Counted from the first letter of the stretch, positions 44,481-54,057 are shown. The stretch: DNA of 64,000 nucleotides from Streptomyces spororaveus (GCF_016755875.1 NZ_BNED01000005.1:7329501-7393500); one strand, 5' to 3'. Notes: generated from the sequence alone by a model not told the origin. Made by a program: numbers and translations.

Positions 44481-47414
44481 TCACGGGCGGGTGGCGTGCT
44501 CCAGTTCGAGCAGCGCCGAATAGTAGACCCGCCCCGTGGCCCGGTCCATGCCCACCTCGCACATCCGGTTCGCCGACAGGTGCGCGTCGAAGGCCCGTGC
44601 GGTCACCTCCGCCGCCTCCCGCGCCGTCGCCGAGGCCGTCAGCTCCGGGTGCAGCATGCCCCGGTCGCCCGCGAAGGCGCAGCAGCCCGCGTCGTCGGGG
44701 ACCACCACCTCCTCGGCGCAGGCCTCGGCGACGGTGCGCAGGTGTGCCTCGTCGCCCAGGTGCCGCATCGAACAGGTGGGGTGGAGCACGGCCGAGCCCA
44801 CCCTGCGCCGGACCTCCAGACGCGCAAGCAGCTCCTCGGCGGCCCACACGGGCGAGTCGAGGATCCGCAGCTCGGCGTGGAGGGCACGGTTCTCCGGCGT
44901 CAGGTACGGGACCACCTCGCGCGCGATGCCCAGCGTGCAGGAGGAGGCGTCGACGACCAGCGGCAGCAGCCCGCCGGCCGTCCAGCCCCAGGCCGCCTCG
45001 ACGATCCGGTTGGCCATCACCCGGGCGCCGGCCTCGTAGCCCTTGGAATGCCAGATCGTCGCGCAGCAGGTGCCGGCGACATCGCCGGGGATCCAGACGG
45101 GCCGCCCGGCCCGTTCCGAAACGGCCACCACGGCCTCGGGCAGGGAGGGACCGGACCGGCCCTCGGGGCCGCCGAAGATCCGGTTGACGCAGGCCGGGTA
45201 GTACACGGCCGCGGCGCCCGCCCTCCGGGTCGGCGGAAGCCGCCGCGCGGCGCCGGGGAGCTGCGCCGACCACCGCGGAACCAGGTCCGGACGTACGGCC
45301 CTGCGCGCGGCCCCGGTGGCCGCTTCCAGCAGCCGGCCCCCGACCCGGGCGGGGACGCGGTCGGCGGCGGCCACGGTCAGCCTGGCGGCGGACTCGGAGG
45401 CCGCGAACCGCCGCGCGGCCAGCGCGGCCGCGGCCTCCTCGCGCGGGCTGTGGCGGCGGTGGCGGAAGTCCTTCATCAGTGCCCCGGTGTCGATGCCGAC
45501 GGGGCAGGCGAGCTTGCAGGTGGAGTCGCCGGCGCAGGTGTCCACCGCGTCGTAGCCGTAGGCGGCGAGCAGGCCGTCGAGCACGGGCGAGCCGGGCTGC
45601 TGGCGCATCATCTCGCGGCGCAGCACGATCCGCTGGCGCGGAGTGGTCGTCAGGTCCCCGCTCGGGCAGGTCGGTTCGCAGAAGCCGCACTCGATACAGG
45701 GGTCGGCGACCGTCTCCACCTGCGGAATGGTCTTCAGGCCGCGCAGATGTGCCCGCGGGTCGCGGTCGAGGAGGACGCGCGGGGCGAGCACCCCGGCGGG
45801 GTCGACGAGCCGCTTGGTACGCCACATCAGGGCGGTGGCCGCGGGGCCCCACTCCAGTTCCAGGAAGGGGGCCATGTTGCGGCCCGTGGAGTGCTCGGCC
45901 TTCAGGGAGCCGTCGAACCGCTCCACGGTGAGCCGGCAGAAGGCCTCCATGAAGGCCCCGTACCGCGCGACGTCGGCGGGGTCGGCGGCGTCGAAGGCGA
46001 GCATGAAGTGCAGGTTGCCGTGGGCCGCGTGACCGGCGACGGCCGCGTCGAAGCCGTGCTCCGCCTGGAGCACGAGGAGCGCCTCGCAGGCTTCGGCCAG
46101 CCGGGACGGCGGCACCGCGAAGTCCTCGGTGATCAGCGTGGTGCCCCGGGCGCGGGCTCCGCCGACGGCGGTGACGAAGGCCTTGCGGGCCTGCCAGTAG
46201 CCGTGCACGGTCTTCGGGTCACCGGTGAAGGCGTTGGTGACCGAGGCCACCGGGGCGACCAGGTCGAGCCCGTCGAGGACCCGGGCGGCCCGGTGTGCGC
46301 AGGCGTCGCGGCCCGCCCGGTCCGGAGCCCGGAACTCCACGAGCAGGGCGGTGGTCTCCCGGGGCAGCTCCGCCCAGTCGCAGGGCACCCCCGCGACGCT
46401 GACCGAGGCGCGCAGGGTGTTGCCGTCCATCAGCTCGACGGCGACGGCGCCCGCCTCGTTGAAGAGGGGCACGGCCGCGGCCGCAGCGGGCAGCGAGGGG
46501 AAGAACAGCAGCGCGGAGCAGACTTCGCGGTCCAGCGGGAGGGTGTCGAAGACGACCTCGGAGATGAATCCGAGGGTCCCCTCCGAGCCGACCATGAGCC
46601 CCCGCAGGATCTCGACGGGAGTGGTGCCGTCCAGGTAGGCGTCGAGTCGGTAGCCGGTGGTGTTCTTGATCTCGTACTTGGCGCGGATCCGGGCGACGAG
46701 CGCGGGATCGGCCTCGATCTCCCGCTTGATGTCCAGCAGCCCGTGGCACAGGTCCGGTTCGGCGCGTGACAGCTCCTCGTCGGCCAGCGGGTCGGCGGTG
46801 TCCACGACGGTGCCGCCCGGCAGGACGAAGGTGAGGGAGGAGAGCGTGCGGTAGGAGTTGCGCGTGGTGCCCGCGGTCATGCCGGACGCGTTGTTGGCGA
46901 CGACCCCGCCGAGGGTGCAGGCGACGGCGCTGGCCGGGTCGGGGCCGAGGATCCGGCCGTGCCGGGCGAGGGCCGCGTTCGCCCGGGCCACGGTGGTGCC
47001 GGGCCGGATCCGGGCCCGCCGGCCTTCCTCCAGCACCTCGATCCCGGCCCAGTGGCGGCGTACGTCGACCAGGATGTCCTCGCCCTGGGCCTGGCCGTTG
47101 AGCGAGGTCCCGGCGGCGCGGAAGACGACGTCGCGCTGCCGGCCGTGGGCGTAGGACAGCACCGCGGAGACGTCGTCGATGTCCTGGGCGATCACCACGA
47201 CCTGGGGTACGAAGCGGTAGGGGGAGGCGTCGGAGGCGTAGCGGACCAGGTCGGAGACCTTCCACAGCACCTTTTCCGGTCCGAGCAGCTCGGTCAGCTC
47301 GGTGCGCAGCGGCTCGGGTGTGCCGGCGGCGCGGTGCGCGGGGAGCCGGTCGGGCGCGGGGCCGCGGATGCCGCGGGGGCGCAGGGCCCCCGGCTTCGGT
47401 TCCAGCAGCGGCAT
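44481..47414 (-). CDS. D-lactate dehydrogenase-like FAD/Fe-S protein
   Basis: 977 residues fusing an FAD_binding_4 domain (VVFRAAGTSLNGQAQGEDILVD; GGVVANNASGM), an FAD-oxidase C-terminal domain (AGHAAHGNLHFML), two ferredoxin-type 4Fe-4S motifs (CIECGFCEPTCPSG; CAGDSTCKLACPVG) and a C-terminal CCG domain (PACVNRIFGG; GTCCATIWHSKG; DAGCCAFAGDRG). This is the plan of quinone- or cytochrome-linked D-lactate dehydrogenases (GlcD plus GlcF in one chain). Peripheral membrane enzyme feeding electrons to the chain. ATG 47414 with GAGGGG upstream; 40 nt after the MarR gene, likely its operon partner. Confidence 0.92.
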   Translation of the reverse strand: MPLLEPKPGALRPRGIRGPAPDRLPAHRAAGTPEPLRTELTELLGPEKVLWKVSDLVRYASDASPYRFVPQVVVIAQDIDDVSAVLSYAHGRQRDVVFRAAGTSLNGQAQGEDILVDVRRHWAGIEVLEEGRRARIRPGTTVARANAALARHGRILGPDPASAVACTLGGVVANNASGMTAGTTRNSYRTLSSLTFVLPGGTVVDTADPLADEELSRAEPDLCHGLLDIKREIEADPALVARIRAKYEIKNTTGYRLDAYLDGTTPVEILRGLMVGSEGTLGFISEVVFDTLPLDREVCSALLFFPSLPAAAAAVPLFNEAGAVAVELMDGNTLRASVSVAGVPCDWAELPRETTALLVEFRAPDRAGRDACAHRAARVLDGLDLVAPVASVTNAFTGDPKTVHGYWQARKAFVTAVGGARARGTTLITEDFAVPPSRLAEACEALLVLQAEHGFDAAVAGHAAHGNLHFMLAFDAADPADVARYGAFMEAFCRLTVERFDGSLKAEHSTGRNMAPFLELEWGPAATALMWRTKRLVDPAGVLAPRVLLDRDPRAHLRGLKTIPQVETVADPCIECGFCEPTCPSGDLTTTPRQRIVLRREMMRQQPGSPVLDGLLAAYGYDAVDTCAGDSTCKLACPVGIDTGALMKDFRHRRHSPREEAAAALAARRFAASESAARLTVAAADRVPARVGGRLLEAATGAARRAVRPDLVPRWSAQLPGAARRLPPTRRAGAAAVYYPACVNRIFGGPEGRSGPSLPEAVVAVSERAGRPVWIPGDVAGTCCATIWHSKGYEAGARVMANRIVEAAWGWTAGGLLPLVVDASSCTLGIAREVVPYLTPENRALHAELRILDSPVWAAEELLARLEVRRRVGSAVLHPTCSMRHLGDEAHLRTVAEACAEEVVVPDDAGCCAFAGDRGMLHPELTASATAREAAEVTARAFDAHLSANRMCEVGMDRATGRVYYSALLELEHATRP

Positions 47415-47454
47415 CTGCGACCCCTCGCGTCGTCGAGGCCCACGGGTGGCCTAC

Positions 47455-47907
47455 TCAGCAGGTGTGCTCCGCCGGGGCGTCCGACAGGGCGTTCAGCAGA
47501 CCGCCGAGCACCTCGCGCTGGTCGGCGGTCAACGGAGCCAGGATCTCCTCCGCCGCGTCGGTTCGCGCGTTGCGCAGACGGCGCAGCGTGCCGCGGCCGG
47601 TGTCGGTGAGCTCGATACGGATGACGCGGCGGTTCGCCGGGTCGGGCGCACGCCGTACGCACTCGGCCGCCTCCAGGCCGTCGACGAGGGTGGTCACGGC
47701 GCGCGGAACGACTTCCAGGCGGGCGGCGAGATCCGCCATACGGGGTGCCTGCTCGCCCTCGTAGTGCGAGACGAGGCGCAGCAAACGACTCTGGGCGGGA
47801 GTGATCCCGAGCGGCACCATGTGGCGCTTCTGGATCCGGTGCAGCCTGCGCGTCAGGCGCAGGAGCTGTTCGGCGAGGAGGCGATCGCTGTCGGAGGCGG
47901 AGCTCAT
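47455..47907 (-). CDS. MarR-family regulator
   Basis: 150 residues with the MarR winged helix: TPAQSRLLRLV, MADLAARLEVVPRAVTTLVDGLEAAECVRRAPDPANRRVIRIELTDTG. Dimerisation helices flank it. No ribosome binding site is evident before the ATG at 47907, so the mRNA may be leaderless or nearly so. Divergent from an ABC exporter and 40 nt upstream of the lactate dehydrogenase gene. The shared promoter carries inverted repeats (47933-47961), so it probably represses the exporter and itself. Confidence 0.9.
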   Translation of the reverse strand: MSSASDSDRLLAEQLLRLTRRLHRIQKRHMVPLGITPAQSRLLRLVSHYEGEQAPRMADLAARLEVVPRAVTTLVDGLEAAECVRRAPDPANRRVIRIELTDTGRGTLRRLRNARTDAAEEILAPLTADQREVLGGLLNALSDAPAEHTC

Positions 47908-47932
47908 GCGGGAACAATATCAGGATGCCGCT

Positions 47933-47964
47933 CATTGTGAGTATAGGTAACAATGACCTATGCT
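47933..47964 (+). promoter_or_regulatory. Exporter promoter with overlapping MarR-type operator
   Basis: Plus-strand -35 TTGTGA (47935-47940), 18-nt spacer, -10 TATGCT (47959-47964). Two nested inverted repeats lie in it: ATAGGT-N7-ACCTAT (47943-47961) and CATTGT-N11-ACAATG (47933-47955). Position between the MarR gene and the exporter makes this the likely repressor site. Confidence 0.6.
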
Positions 47965-48039
47965 CCCATGGCGCAGACTTGACCGAATGGGGACGTCGCG
48001 AAGACCTCGACCCTGACTCCTGACCCCGAGAGGGTGCCC

Positions 48040-49902
48040 ATGCCGCACGACGAACCGAAGTGGATGCCGCCGAAAGACCCCGTCGACCCCGCCGGTCCGG
48101 CCCCGGCGGAGCAGCCGCGCGAGCTGCGCCGCATCGTCGGACTGTTCCGGCCCTACCGCGGGCGGCTCGCCGTCGTCGGCCTCCTGGTCGGCGCCTCCTC
48201 GCTGGTCGGCGTCGCCTCGCCGTTCATGCTCCGCGAGATACTCGACGTCGCGATTCCCCAGGGCCGCACCGGGCTGCTCAGCCTGCTCGCGCTCGGCATG
48301 ATCCTCACCGCCGTCGTCACCAGCGTCTTCGGCGTGCTCCAGACCCTGATCTCCACCACCGTCGGCCAGCGCGTCATGCACGACCTGCGCACCGCCGTCT
48401 ACGCACAGCTCCAGCGGATGCCCCTGGCCTTCTTCACCCGGACCCGCACCGGCGAGGTGCAGTCCCGCATCGCCAACGACATCGGCGGCATGCAGGCCAC
48501 CGTCACCTCCACCGCGACCTCGCTCGTCTCGAACCTGACGGCCGTCATCGCCACCGTGGTCGCCATGCTCGCGCTCGACTGGCGGCTCACCCTCGTCTCG
48601 CTCCTCCTGCTCCCCGTCTTCGTGTGGATCAGCCGGCGGGTCGGCCGTGAGCGCAAGAGGATCACCACGAAGCGGCAGAAGCAGATGGCCGCCATGGCCG
48701 CCACGGTCACCGAGTCGCTCTCGGTGAGCGGCATCCTGCTCGGCCGCACCATGGGCCGCTCCGAGTCCCTCACCTCCGCCTTCTCCGCGGAGTCCGAGAA
48801 GCTCGTCGGTCTGGAAGTGCGCTCCAGCATGGCCGGGCGCTGGCGGATGTCCACCATCGGCATCGTCATGGCCGCGATGCCCGCCCTCATCTACTGGGCG
48901 GCCGGCATAGCCCTCCAGACCGGCGCCCCTTCGCTCTCCGTCGGCACCCTCGTCGCCTTCGTCACGCTCCAGCAGGGCCTGTTCCGGCCCGCCGTCAGCC
49001 TGCTGTCGACCGGTGTGCAGATACAGACCTCGCTCGCGCTGTTCGCCCGCATCTTCGAGTACCTCGATCTGCCGGTGGACATCACCGAGCGCCCGGACGC
49101 GGTACGCCTCGACCGGGCCAAGGGCGAGGTCACCCTGGAGGGCGTGCACTTCACGTACGACTCCAAGAACGGTCCGACCCTCTCGGGGATCGACATCACC
49201 GTCCCGGCCGGCGGCTCCCTCGCCGTGGTCGGCCCGACCGGCTCCGGCAAGAGCACGCTCAGCTACCTGGTGCCCCGCCTCTACGACGTCACCGGCGGAC
49301 GGGTCGCCCTCGACGGCGTGGACGTACGCGACCTCGACTTCGACTCGCTGGCCCGCTCGATCGGCGTGGTCTCCCAGGAGACCTACCTCTTCCACGCCTC
49401 GGTCGCCGACAACCTGCGTTTCGCCAAGCCGGACGCCACCGACGAGGAGATCGCCGAGGCGGCCCGCGCCGCCCAGATCCACGAGCACATCGCCTCCCTG
49501 CCCGACGGCTACGACACCCTGGTCGGCGAGCGCGGCTACCGGTTCTCCGGAGGCGAGAAGCAGCGCCTGGCCATCGCCCGGACCATCCTGCGGGACCCGC
49601 CGGTGCTGATCCTCGACGAGGCCACCAGTGCCCTGGACACCCGTACCGAGCACGCCGTCCAGCGGGCCATCGACAACCTCTCCGCGGGCCGCACCACCAT
49701 CACCATCGCGCACCGCCTCTCCACCGTCCGCGACGCCGACCAGATCGTGGTCCTGGACGCCGGGCGCATCGCCGAGCGCGGGACCCACGAGGAGTTGCTG
49801 AAGGCCGACGGCCGGTACGCGGCCCTGGTCCGCCGGGACCGGGACGCCGCGCTCGCGCCCGAGCCGCCCGAGGGTGTCCAGCTGGCTCCGGTAAATGTGT
49901 GA
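48040..49902 (+). CDS. ABC exporter, fused membrane and ATPase domains
   Basis: 620 residues: six-helix domain (about 40-330) and NBD with Walker A GPTGSGKST, Q loop VVSQETYLF, signature FSGGEKQRLAIARTIL, Walker B VLILDEATSALD and H loop AHRLSTV, all canonical. Likely a homodimeric drug/lipid exporter. ATG 48040 is preferred (GAGAGG 6-7 nt upstream); a GTG two codons earlier is possible. Divergent from the MarR gene, whose operator overlaps its promoter. Confidence 0.93.
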   Translation: MPHDEPKWMPPKDPVDPAGPAPAEQPRELRRIVGLFRPYRGRLAVVGLLVGASSLVGVASPFMLREILDVAIPQGRTGLLSLLALGMILTAVVTSVFGVLQTLISTTVGQRVMHDLRTAVYAQLQRMPLAFFTRTRTGEVQSRIANDIGGMQATVTSTATSLVSNLTAVIATVVAMLALDWRLTLVSLLLLPVFVWISRRVGRERKRITTKRQKQMAAMAATVTESLSVSGILLGRTMGRSESLTSAFSAESEKLVGLEVRSSMAGRWRMSTIGIVMAAMPALIYWAAGIALQTGAPSLSVGTLVAFVTLQQGLFRPAVSLLSTGVQIQTSLALFARIFEYLDLPVDITERPDAVRLDRAKGEVTLEGVHFTYDSKNGPTLSGIDITVPAGGSLAVVGPTGSGKSTLSYLVPRLYDVTGGRVALDGVDVRDLDFDSLARSIGVVSQETYLFHASVADNLRFAKPDATDEEIAEAARAAQIHEHIASLPDGYDTLVGERGYRFSGGEKQRLAIARTILRDPPVLILDEATSALDTRTEHAVQRAIDNLSAGRTTITIAHRLSTVRDADQIVVLDAGRIAERGTHEELLKADGRYAALVRRDRDAALAPEPPEGVQLAPVNV

Positions 49903-49965
49903 CCGTATGACCGGCGCACGGGTCGGGTGCCGGAAATGTGATGAATGGCGGGTTAGCGTTCCCGC

Positions 49966-50811
49966 ATGCGTCATGAGTACCGGCCGCCGCAGCGCCGTTC
50001 CCGGCTGACCCGCCGGGGCCGGCTGGCGCTCTTCCTCGGCACGCTGCTCGCCCTCGGCGCGGCAGTCCTGATCCCGATACTGCGCGGTGGCGACGTGCCG
50101 GAGACGCCACGCCGGCTGCTGATCCCCGAGGGCTGGCGGGCCCCACAGGTGTACGCCGCGGTCGACCGCGAACTGAAGCTCGCCCCGGGATCGACCAAGG
50201 CGGCGGTGGCCACCGCCGGGCTGGAGCTGCCCGCGGAGGCCAAGGGCAATCCGGAGGGCTACCTCTTCCCGGCGACCTATCCGGTGACCTCGAAGTCCAC
50301 CCCGGCCACCCTCCTCGCGCACATGGTGCGGACGGCGAACCAGAAGCTCGCCACCCGGGCCGTCGCCGACGGCGGCAAGGCCCACGGGATGACGCCGTAC
50401 CAGACGGCCACCCTGGCCAGCATCATCGAGGCGGAGGCCGAAGGGCGCGCCGACATGGGCAAGGTCGCACGGGTGGTGCACAACCGGCTGGCGAAGTCGA
50501 TGCCGCTCCAGATGGACTCGACCATCAACTACGCGCTGAACCGCAGCACCGTGGACACCAAGCTGAGCGACACCCGGATCGACAGCCCCTTCAACACCTA
50601 CGAACGCCAGGGCCTGCCCCCCACGCCCATCGACAGCCCGGGGCTGGAGGCGATGGCGGCCGCGGTCGCCCCGACGCCCGGGGACTGGCTGTTCTTCGTC
50701 ACCGTCAAGCCGGGGGACACCCGCTTCTCGGCGACCTACGAGGAACACCGCAAGCACGTGGCCGAGTTCAACAAGCACCGCGCCGCACACGCGGGCCCGC
50801 GCGCGGGGTGA
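49966..50811 (+). CDS. mltG: Endolytic transglycosylase MltG-like (short form)
   Basis: 281 residues, one N-terminal helix (about 20-40) and the YceG domain: IPEGWRAPQVYAAV, GYLFPATYPV, ASIIEAEAEG (catalytic Glu), KVARVVHNRLAKSMPLQMDSTINYAL, DSPFNTYERQGLPPTPIDSPG. Cleaves nascent glycan strands to end chain growth. It lacks the long N-terminal cytoplasmic region of the main actinobacterial MltG and is not beside the usual aroE/ruvX-type neighbours, so it may be a second copy. Confidence 0.9.
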   Translation: MRHEYRPPQRRSRLTRRGRLALFLGTLLALGAAVLIPILRGGDVPETPRRLLIPEGWRAPQVYAAVDRELKLAPGSTKAAVATAGLELPAEAKGNPEGYLFPATYPVTSKSTPATLLAHMVRTANQKLATRAVADGGKAHGMTPYQTATLASIIEAEAEGRADMGKVARVVHNRLAKSMPLQMDSTINYALNRSTVDTKLSDTRIDSPFNTYERQGLPPTPIDSPGLEAMAAAVAPTPGDWLFFVTVKPGDTRFSATYEEHRKHVAEFNKHRAAHAGPRAG

Positions 50812-50970
50812 CAGCGCCCGCCTGCGTCTGCGGACGGCGGGGTACCACGAGGACGCGGGCGGTCGCCCGGGGCGGCTGCCCCGCTCGCACCTCCACGCGG
50901 AAACCGCGGCTCAGCGCCGGACCTGCGGAAAACCGCACGGCCCGGCACCGGCACCGGCACCGGGACCTGA

Positions 50971-52065
50971 TCACGGCACGGGCGTGGCCGCCGGCTCGCG
51001 GCTCAGGAGCCGGCGGATCTCGCGGACCGCCGAGCCACCCGCGCGGTTGGCGCCGATGGTCGACGCCGACGGGCCGTACCCCACCAGGTGGATCCGCCCG
51101 TCGCGCACGGACCGGGTCCCCTCGACCCGGATGCCTCCGCCCGGCTCGCGCAGGCGCAGCGGGGCGAGATGGTCGACGGCCGCCCGGAATCCGGTGGCCC
51201 ACAGGATCACGTCCGCGTCCGCACGGCTCCCGTCCGCCCAGGCGGCGCCGGTGGCGGTGATCCGGTCGAACGCGGGCCGCCGGGCCAGCACGCCCGAGGC
51301 GAGACCGGCCCGGACGGCGTCGTTCAGCGCGAGCCCCGTCACGCTGACCACGCTCTGCGGCGGCAGCCCCCGGCGCACCCGCTCGTCCACCAGGGCCACC
51401 GCGGCCCGGCCCTCGGCCTCGCCGAAGCGGCCGTCACGGAAGACCGGGGGCCGCCGGGTCACCCATATGGTCTCCGCCGCCACCTCGGCGATCTCCAGCA
51501 GGTGCTGGACCGCCGACGTGCCGCCGCCGACGACGATCACCCGCGCCCCCGTGAACTCCTGCGGCCCCGGATAGTTCGCGGTGTGCAGCTGGCGGCCCCG
51601 GAAGGTCTCCTGGCCCGGGTAGCGCGGCCAGAACGGCCGGTCCCAGGTGCCGGTGGCGTTGATCAGGGCCCGCGCCGACCAGGTGCCGGCCGAGGTCTCC
51701 ACGCGCAGCCGCCCCGCGTCCCCCTCGCGTACGGCGGACACGTCCACGGGCCGGCGCACGCGCAGGCCGAAGCGGTCCTCGTAGGCGGCGAAGTACTCCC
51801 CGACGACCTGCGAGGACGGCCGCGACGGGTCGGCGCCCGTCAGCTCCATGCCCGGCAGGGCGTGCATCCCGTGGACCTTGCCGTAGGTGAGCGAGGGCCA
51901 GCGGAACTGCCAGGCGCCGCCCGGGCGGGGCGCGTGGTCGAGGACCACGTGGTCGAGCCCCGCCCGCGTCAGGTGGTAGGCGCTGGACAGACCGGCCTGC
52001 CCGGCGCCGACGACCACCACGTCCACGTCCACCGGCGCGTCCGCGCCCCGCGTCATGTCGTTCAC
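50971..52065 (-). CDS. Flavin-containing monooxygenase-like NAD(P)/FAD protein
   Basis: 364 residues. FAD motif VVVVGAGQAGLSSAYHL (about 16-32), then the FMO-like RPGGAWQFRWPSL, an ATGTWDRPFWP segment and the NADPH motif VIVVGGGTSAVQHLLEIA. C-terminal ILWATGFRAAVDHL is the conserved ATG-type motif of class B monooxygenases. Slightly short for the family. GTG 52065 or ATG 52056 could be the start; neither has a strong ribosome site. Located 57 nt downstream of the P450 gene on the same strand. Confidence 0.85.
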   Translation of the reverse strand: MNDMTRGADAPVDVDVVVVGAGQAGLSSAYHLTRAGLDHVVLDHAPRPGGAWQFRWPSLTYGKVHGMHALPGMELTGADPSRPSSQVVGEYFAAYEDRFGLRVRRPVDVSAVREGDAGRLRVETSAGTWSARALINATGTWDRPFWPRYPGQETFRGRQLHTANYPGPQEFTGARVIVVGGGTSAVQHLLEIAEVAAETIWVTRRPPVFRDGRFGEAEGRAAVALVDERVRRGLPPQSVVSVTGLALNDAVRAGLASGVLARRPAFDRITATGAAWADGSRADADVILWATGFRAAVDHLAPLRLREPGGGIRVEGTRSVRDGRIHLVGYGPSASTIGANRAGGSAVREIRRLLSREPAATPVP

Positions 52066-52122
52066 GGTTCTACCAACTCGCGGCGAGCGCCGGATCTTCC
52101 CGGGCCGCGACAGCGGCGGGTC

Positions 52123-53502
52123 TCAGCGGGCGCCCCCGTCGTGCGGGCGGGCGGCGCGCAGGGTCGCCAGGACCGGACCGGTCGGCTGAAGGGTGAGCCC
52201 CGGGAAGACCCCGGCCCGGTCGCTCCCGCTGTCCAGATGGAACCGCTGCGCCAGCACGGCGAGTACGAGCGCGGCCTCCACCAGCGCGAACCGCGCCCCC
52301 AGGCAGGCCCGCGGGCCGCCGCCGAAGGGGAACCAGGCGTGTTCGGGCACCGGATGCGGGGCGTCCGCGTCCCACCGCTCGGGGCGGAAGGCCTCCGGGT
52401 CCGGGAACCACCGGGCGTCGCGGTGCACCGACCAGGGGCTGGTCCACACCGAGGTCCCGGCCGGCACCGCCCGCCCGCCGAGGCTGGCCCCTTCCGTGGC
52501 CACGGCCGAGATCAGCCAGATCGGCGGGTAGATGCGCAGGGCCTCCTTGACCACCTGCCGGGTCCAGGGCAGCCGTGCGTAGTCGTCGTACGCGGGCAGC
52601 CGTCCGCCCAGCACCCGGTCCAGCTCCTCCGTCAGCCGGGCCCGCGCCGCCGGCGCCCCCGACAGCAGCTGCCAGGCCCAGGTCAGGGTGGTCGAGGTGG
52701 TCTCGTGGCCGCCGATGTAGAGGGTGATCGACTCGTCCCGCAGCTCCTTGCGGGAGAGCGGGCCGCCGGTTTCGTCGCGGGCGGCGAGCAGCCGGCTCAG
52801 CAGGTCGTCCCGTTCCGCGCCGGCCGCCGATGCCGCCTCGTGCTCCCGGATGACGTGTTCGATCTCCCGGTCGAGCACCGCCACGGCCTCCCGCATCCGG
52901 CGCCGTCCGGGAGTGCGGACCCATGGCGGCAGGAACAGCGTCAGCCCGCGGAACTCCGCCCCCAGTTCCCGCTGCGCCGTGGCCATGGCCGTGCTGATGG
53001 GCGCCTCCCGGCCGGCGGCGTCGCTCCCGAAGAGGGTGCGCACCGCGATCCGCTGGGTGAGCCCGGCCATCTCCCGGTGCACGTCGATCCGTTGACCCGC
53101 ACGCCAGCCGCCCGCCAGGGCGTCCGCGCACTCCACCATCGTGGCGGCGTACGAGCGCACCTGGCGCGGCCGTACGGCGGGCTGTACCAGGGCCCGTTTG
53201 CGCCGCCAGTCGTCCCCGGTGGCGACGACCACCCCGTTGCCCAGCAACTGGCGGAAGGCCCAGCCCAGTTCCGTCGGCCGGAAGGTGGACTCGACGGCCC
53301 CGAGCAGTTCGCCCGCGTGCTCGGGCCGGGAGACCAGGATGTTGCGCTGCGGCCCGAGCGCCCAGGACACCCAGTCCCCGTAGCCGTCGCGCAGGGACTC
53401 GAAGAAGGCCAGGGGGTCGCGGGCGAAGGCGGGGAGGTTGCCGAGCAGCGGCCATCGGCGAGGTCCGCCGCTCCGGGTGCCCGGGGTCAGGGTCGCGGTC
53501 AC
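52123..53502 (-). CDS. Cytochrome P450
   Basis: 459 residues. I helix IGGHETTSTT (oxygen-activating A/G-G-x-x-T region), K helix EALR, PERF-like RPERWD, and the heme loop FPFGGGPRACLGARFA with the Cys ligand. The overall sequence (LLGNLPAFARDPLAFF start, GDDWRRKRALVQPAV) resembles bacterial class I P450s of the CYP102/pentalenene-oxygenase type rather than short macrolide P450s. No ferredoxin or reductase nearby. GTG 53502. Divergent from SRPBCC/MarR genes over a repeat-rich promoter. Confidence 0.93.
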   Translation of the reverse strand: MTATLTPGTRSGGPRRWPLLGNLPAFARDPLAFFESLRDGYGDWVSWALGPQRNILVSRPEHAGELLGAVESTFRPTELGWAFRQLLGNGVVVATGDDWRRKRALVQPAVRPRQVRSYAATMVECADALAGGWRAGQRIDVHREMAGLTQRIAVRTLFGSDAAGREAPISTAMATAQRELGAEFRGLTLFLPPWVRTPGRRRMREAVAVLDREIEHVIREHEAASAAGAERDDLLSRLLAARDETGGPLSRKELRDESITLYIGGHETTSTTLTWAWQLLSGAPAARARLTEELDRVLGGRLPAYDDYARLPWTRQVVKEALRIYPPIWLISAVATEGASLGGRAVPAGTSVWTSPWSVHRDARWFPDPEAFRPERWDADAPHPVPEHAWFPFGGGPRACLGARFALVEAALVLAVLAQRFHLDSGSDRAGVFPGLTLQPTGPVLATLRAARPHDGGAR

Positions 53503-53580
53503 GCGGGCATGGTGACAGCTGCCCCCGCAGGCCGCCAGAGAACGGACAGGCCCTCCTCGCCGGGGTCCCGCCCCGCCCGG

Positions 53581-53623
53581 TGGACAGATAGTCTGCGCAC
53601 AGATAGTCTATGGATAGATAATC
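53581..53623. promoter_or_regulatory. Divergent promoter with direct repeats (candidate MarR operator)
   Basis: ACAGATAGTCT occurs at 53584-53594 and 53599-53609 (15-nt period), followed by TGGATAGATAATC (53611-53623), and ATAG-T-CTAT forms a 9-bp palindrome. Plus-strand -35 TGGACA (53581-53586) and -10 TAGTCT (53604-53609) are 17 nt apart. Promoters for the P450 (minus) and SRPBCC (plus) genes overlap here. Confidence 0.5.
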
Positions 53624-53640
53624 CGACCAGGAGGCCACCC

Positions 53641-54057
53641 ATGTGGGAGTACGAGCACAGCATCGAGACCGGAGCCAGCCCCGAGGCGATCTGGCGGCTC
53701 TGGGCGGACGTGGAGAACTGGGGCACCTGGAACGCGGGAATCCAGAAGATCGAGATCAGCGGCCCGTTCGCGGCCGGTACGCGGATCACGATGACGCCGC
53801 CGGGGGAGGACCCGGTCCCGCTGCGGATCACCGAGGCGGTCGAAGGCGAACGGTTCGTCGACGAGGCCCGCTTCGGCGATCTGCTGCTGCGGACCGTCCA
53901 CCGGATCGACCCCGTCGGCCAGGGCCGGATCCGGGTGCTCTACCGGATGGAGATCACCGGCGACGGCGCCGACGAGGCCGGCCCGCAGATCGGCCCGGGC
54001 ATCACCGCCGACTGGCCCGACACGATGGCCTCGCTGGCCGGCCTGGCGCTTCGCTGA
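53641..54057 (+). CDS. SRPBCC-family protein
   Basis: 138 residues: MWEYEHSIETGASPEAIWRLWADVENWGTWNAGIQKIEI, FAAGTRITMTPP, LRITEAVEGERFVDEARFGD, then TVHRIDPVGQGRIRVLYRMEI. This is the START-like SRPBCC fold, which binds hydrophobic ligands. ATG with AGGAGG 7 nt upstream. Its stop overlaps the MarR gene start (TGATG), so both come from one mRNA. Confidence 0.88.
   Translation: MWEYEHSIETGASPEAIWRLWADVENWGTWNAGIQKIEISGPFAAGTRITMTPPGEDPVPLRITEAVEGERFVDEARFGDLLLRTVHRIDPVGQGRIRVLYRMEITGDGADEAGPQIGPGITADWPDTMASLAGLALR

Noticed and set aside
47932..50790. A 952-codon minus-strand frame opposite the ABC exporter and MltG genes
   Set aside because: Antisense to two well-supported genes; composition is Gly/Arg/Asp/Val shadow type.
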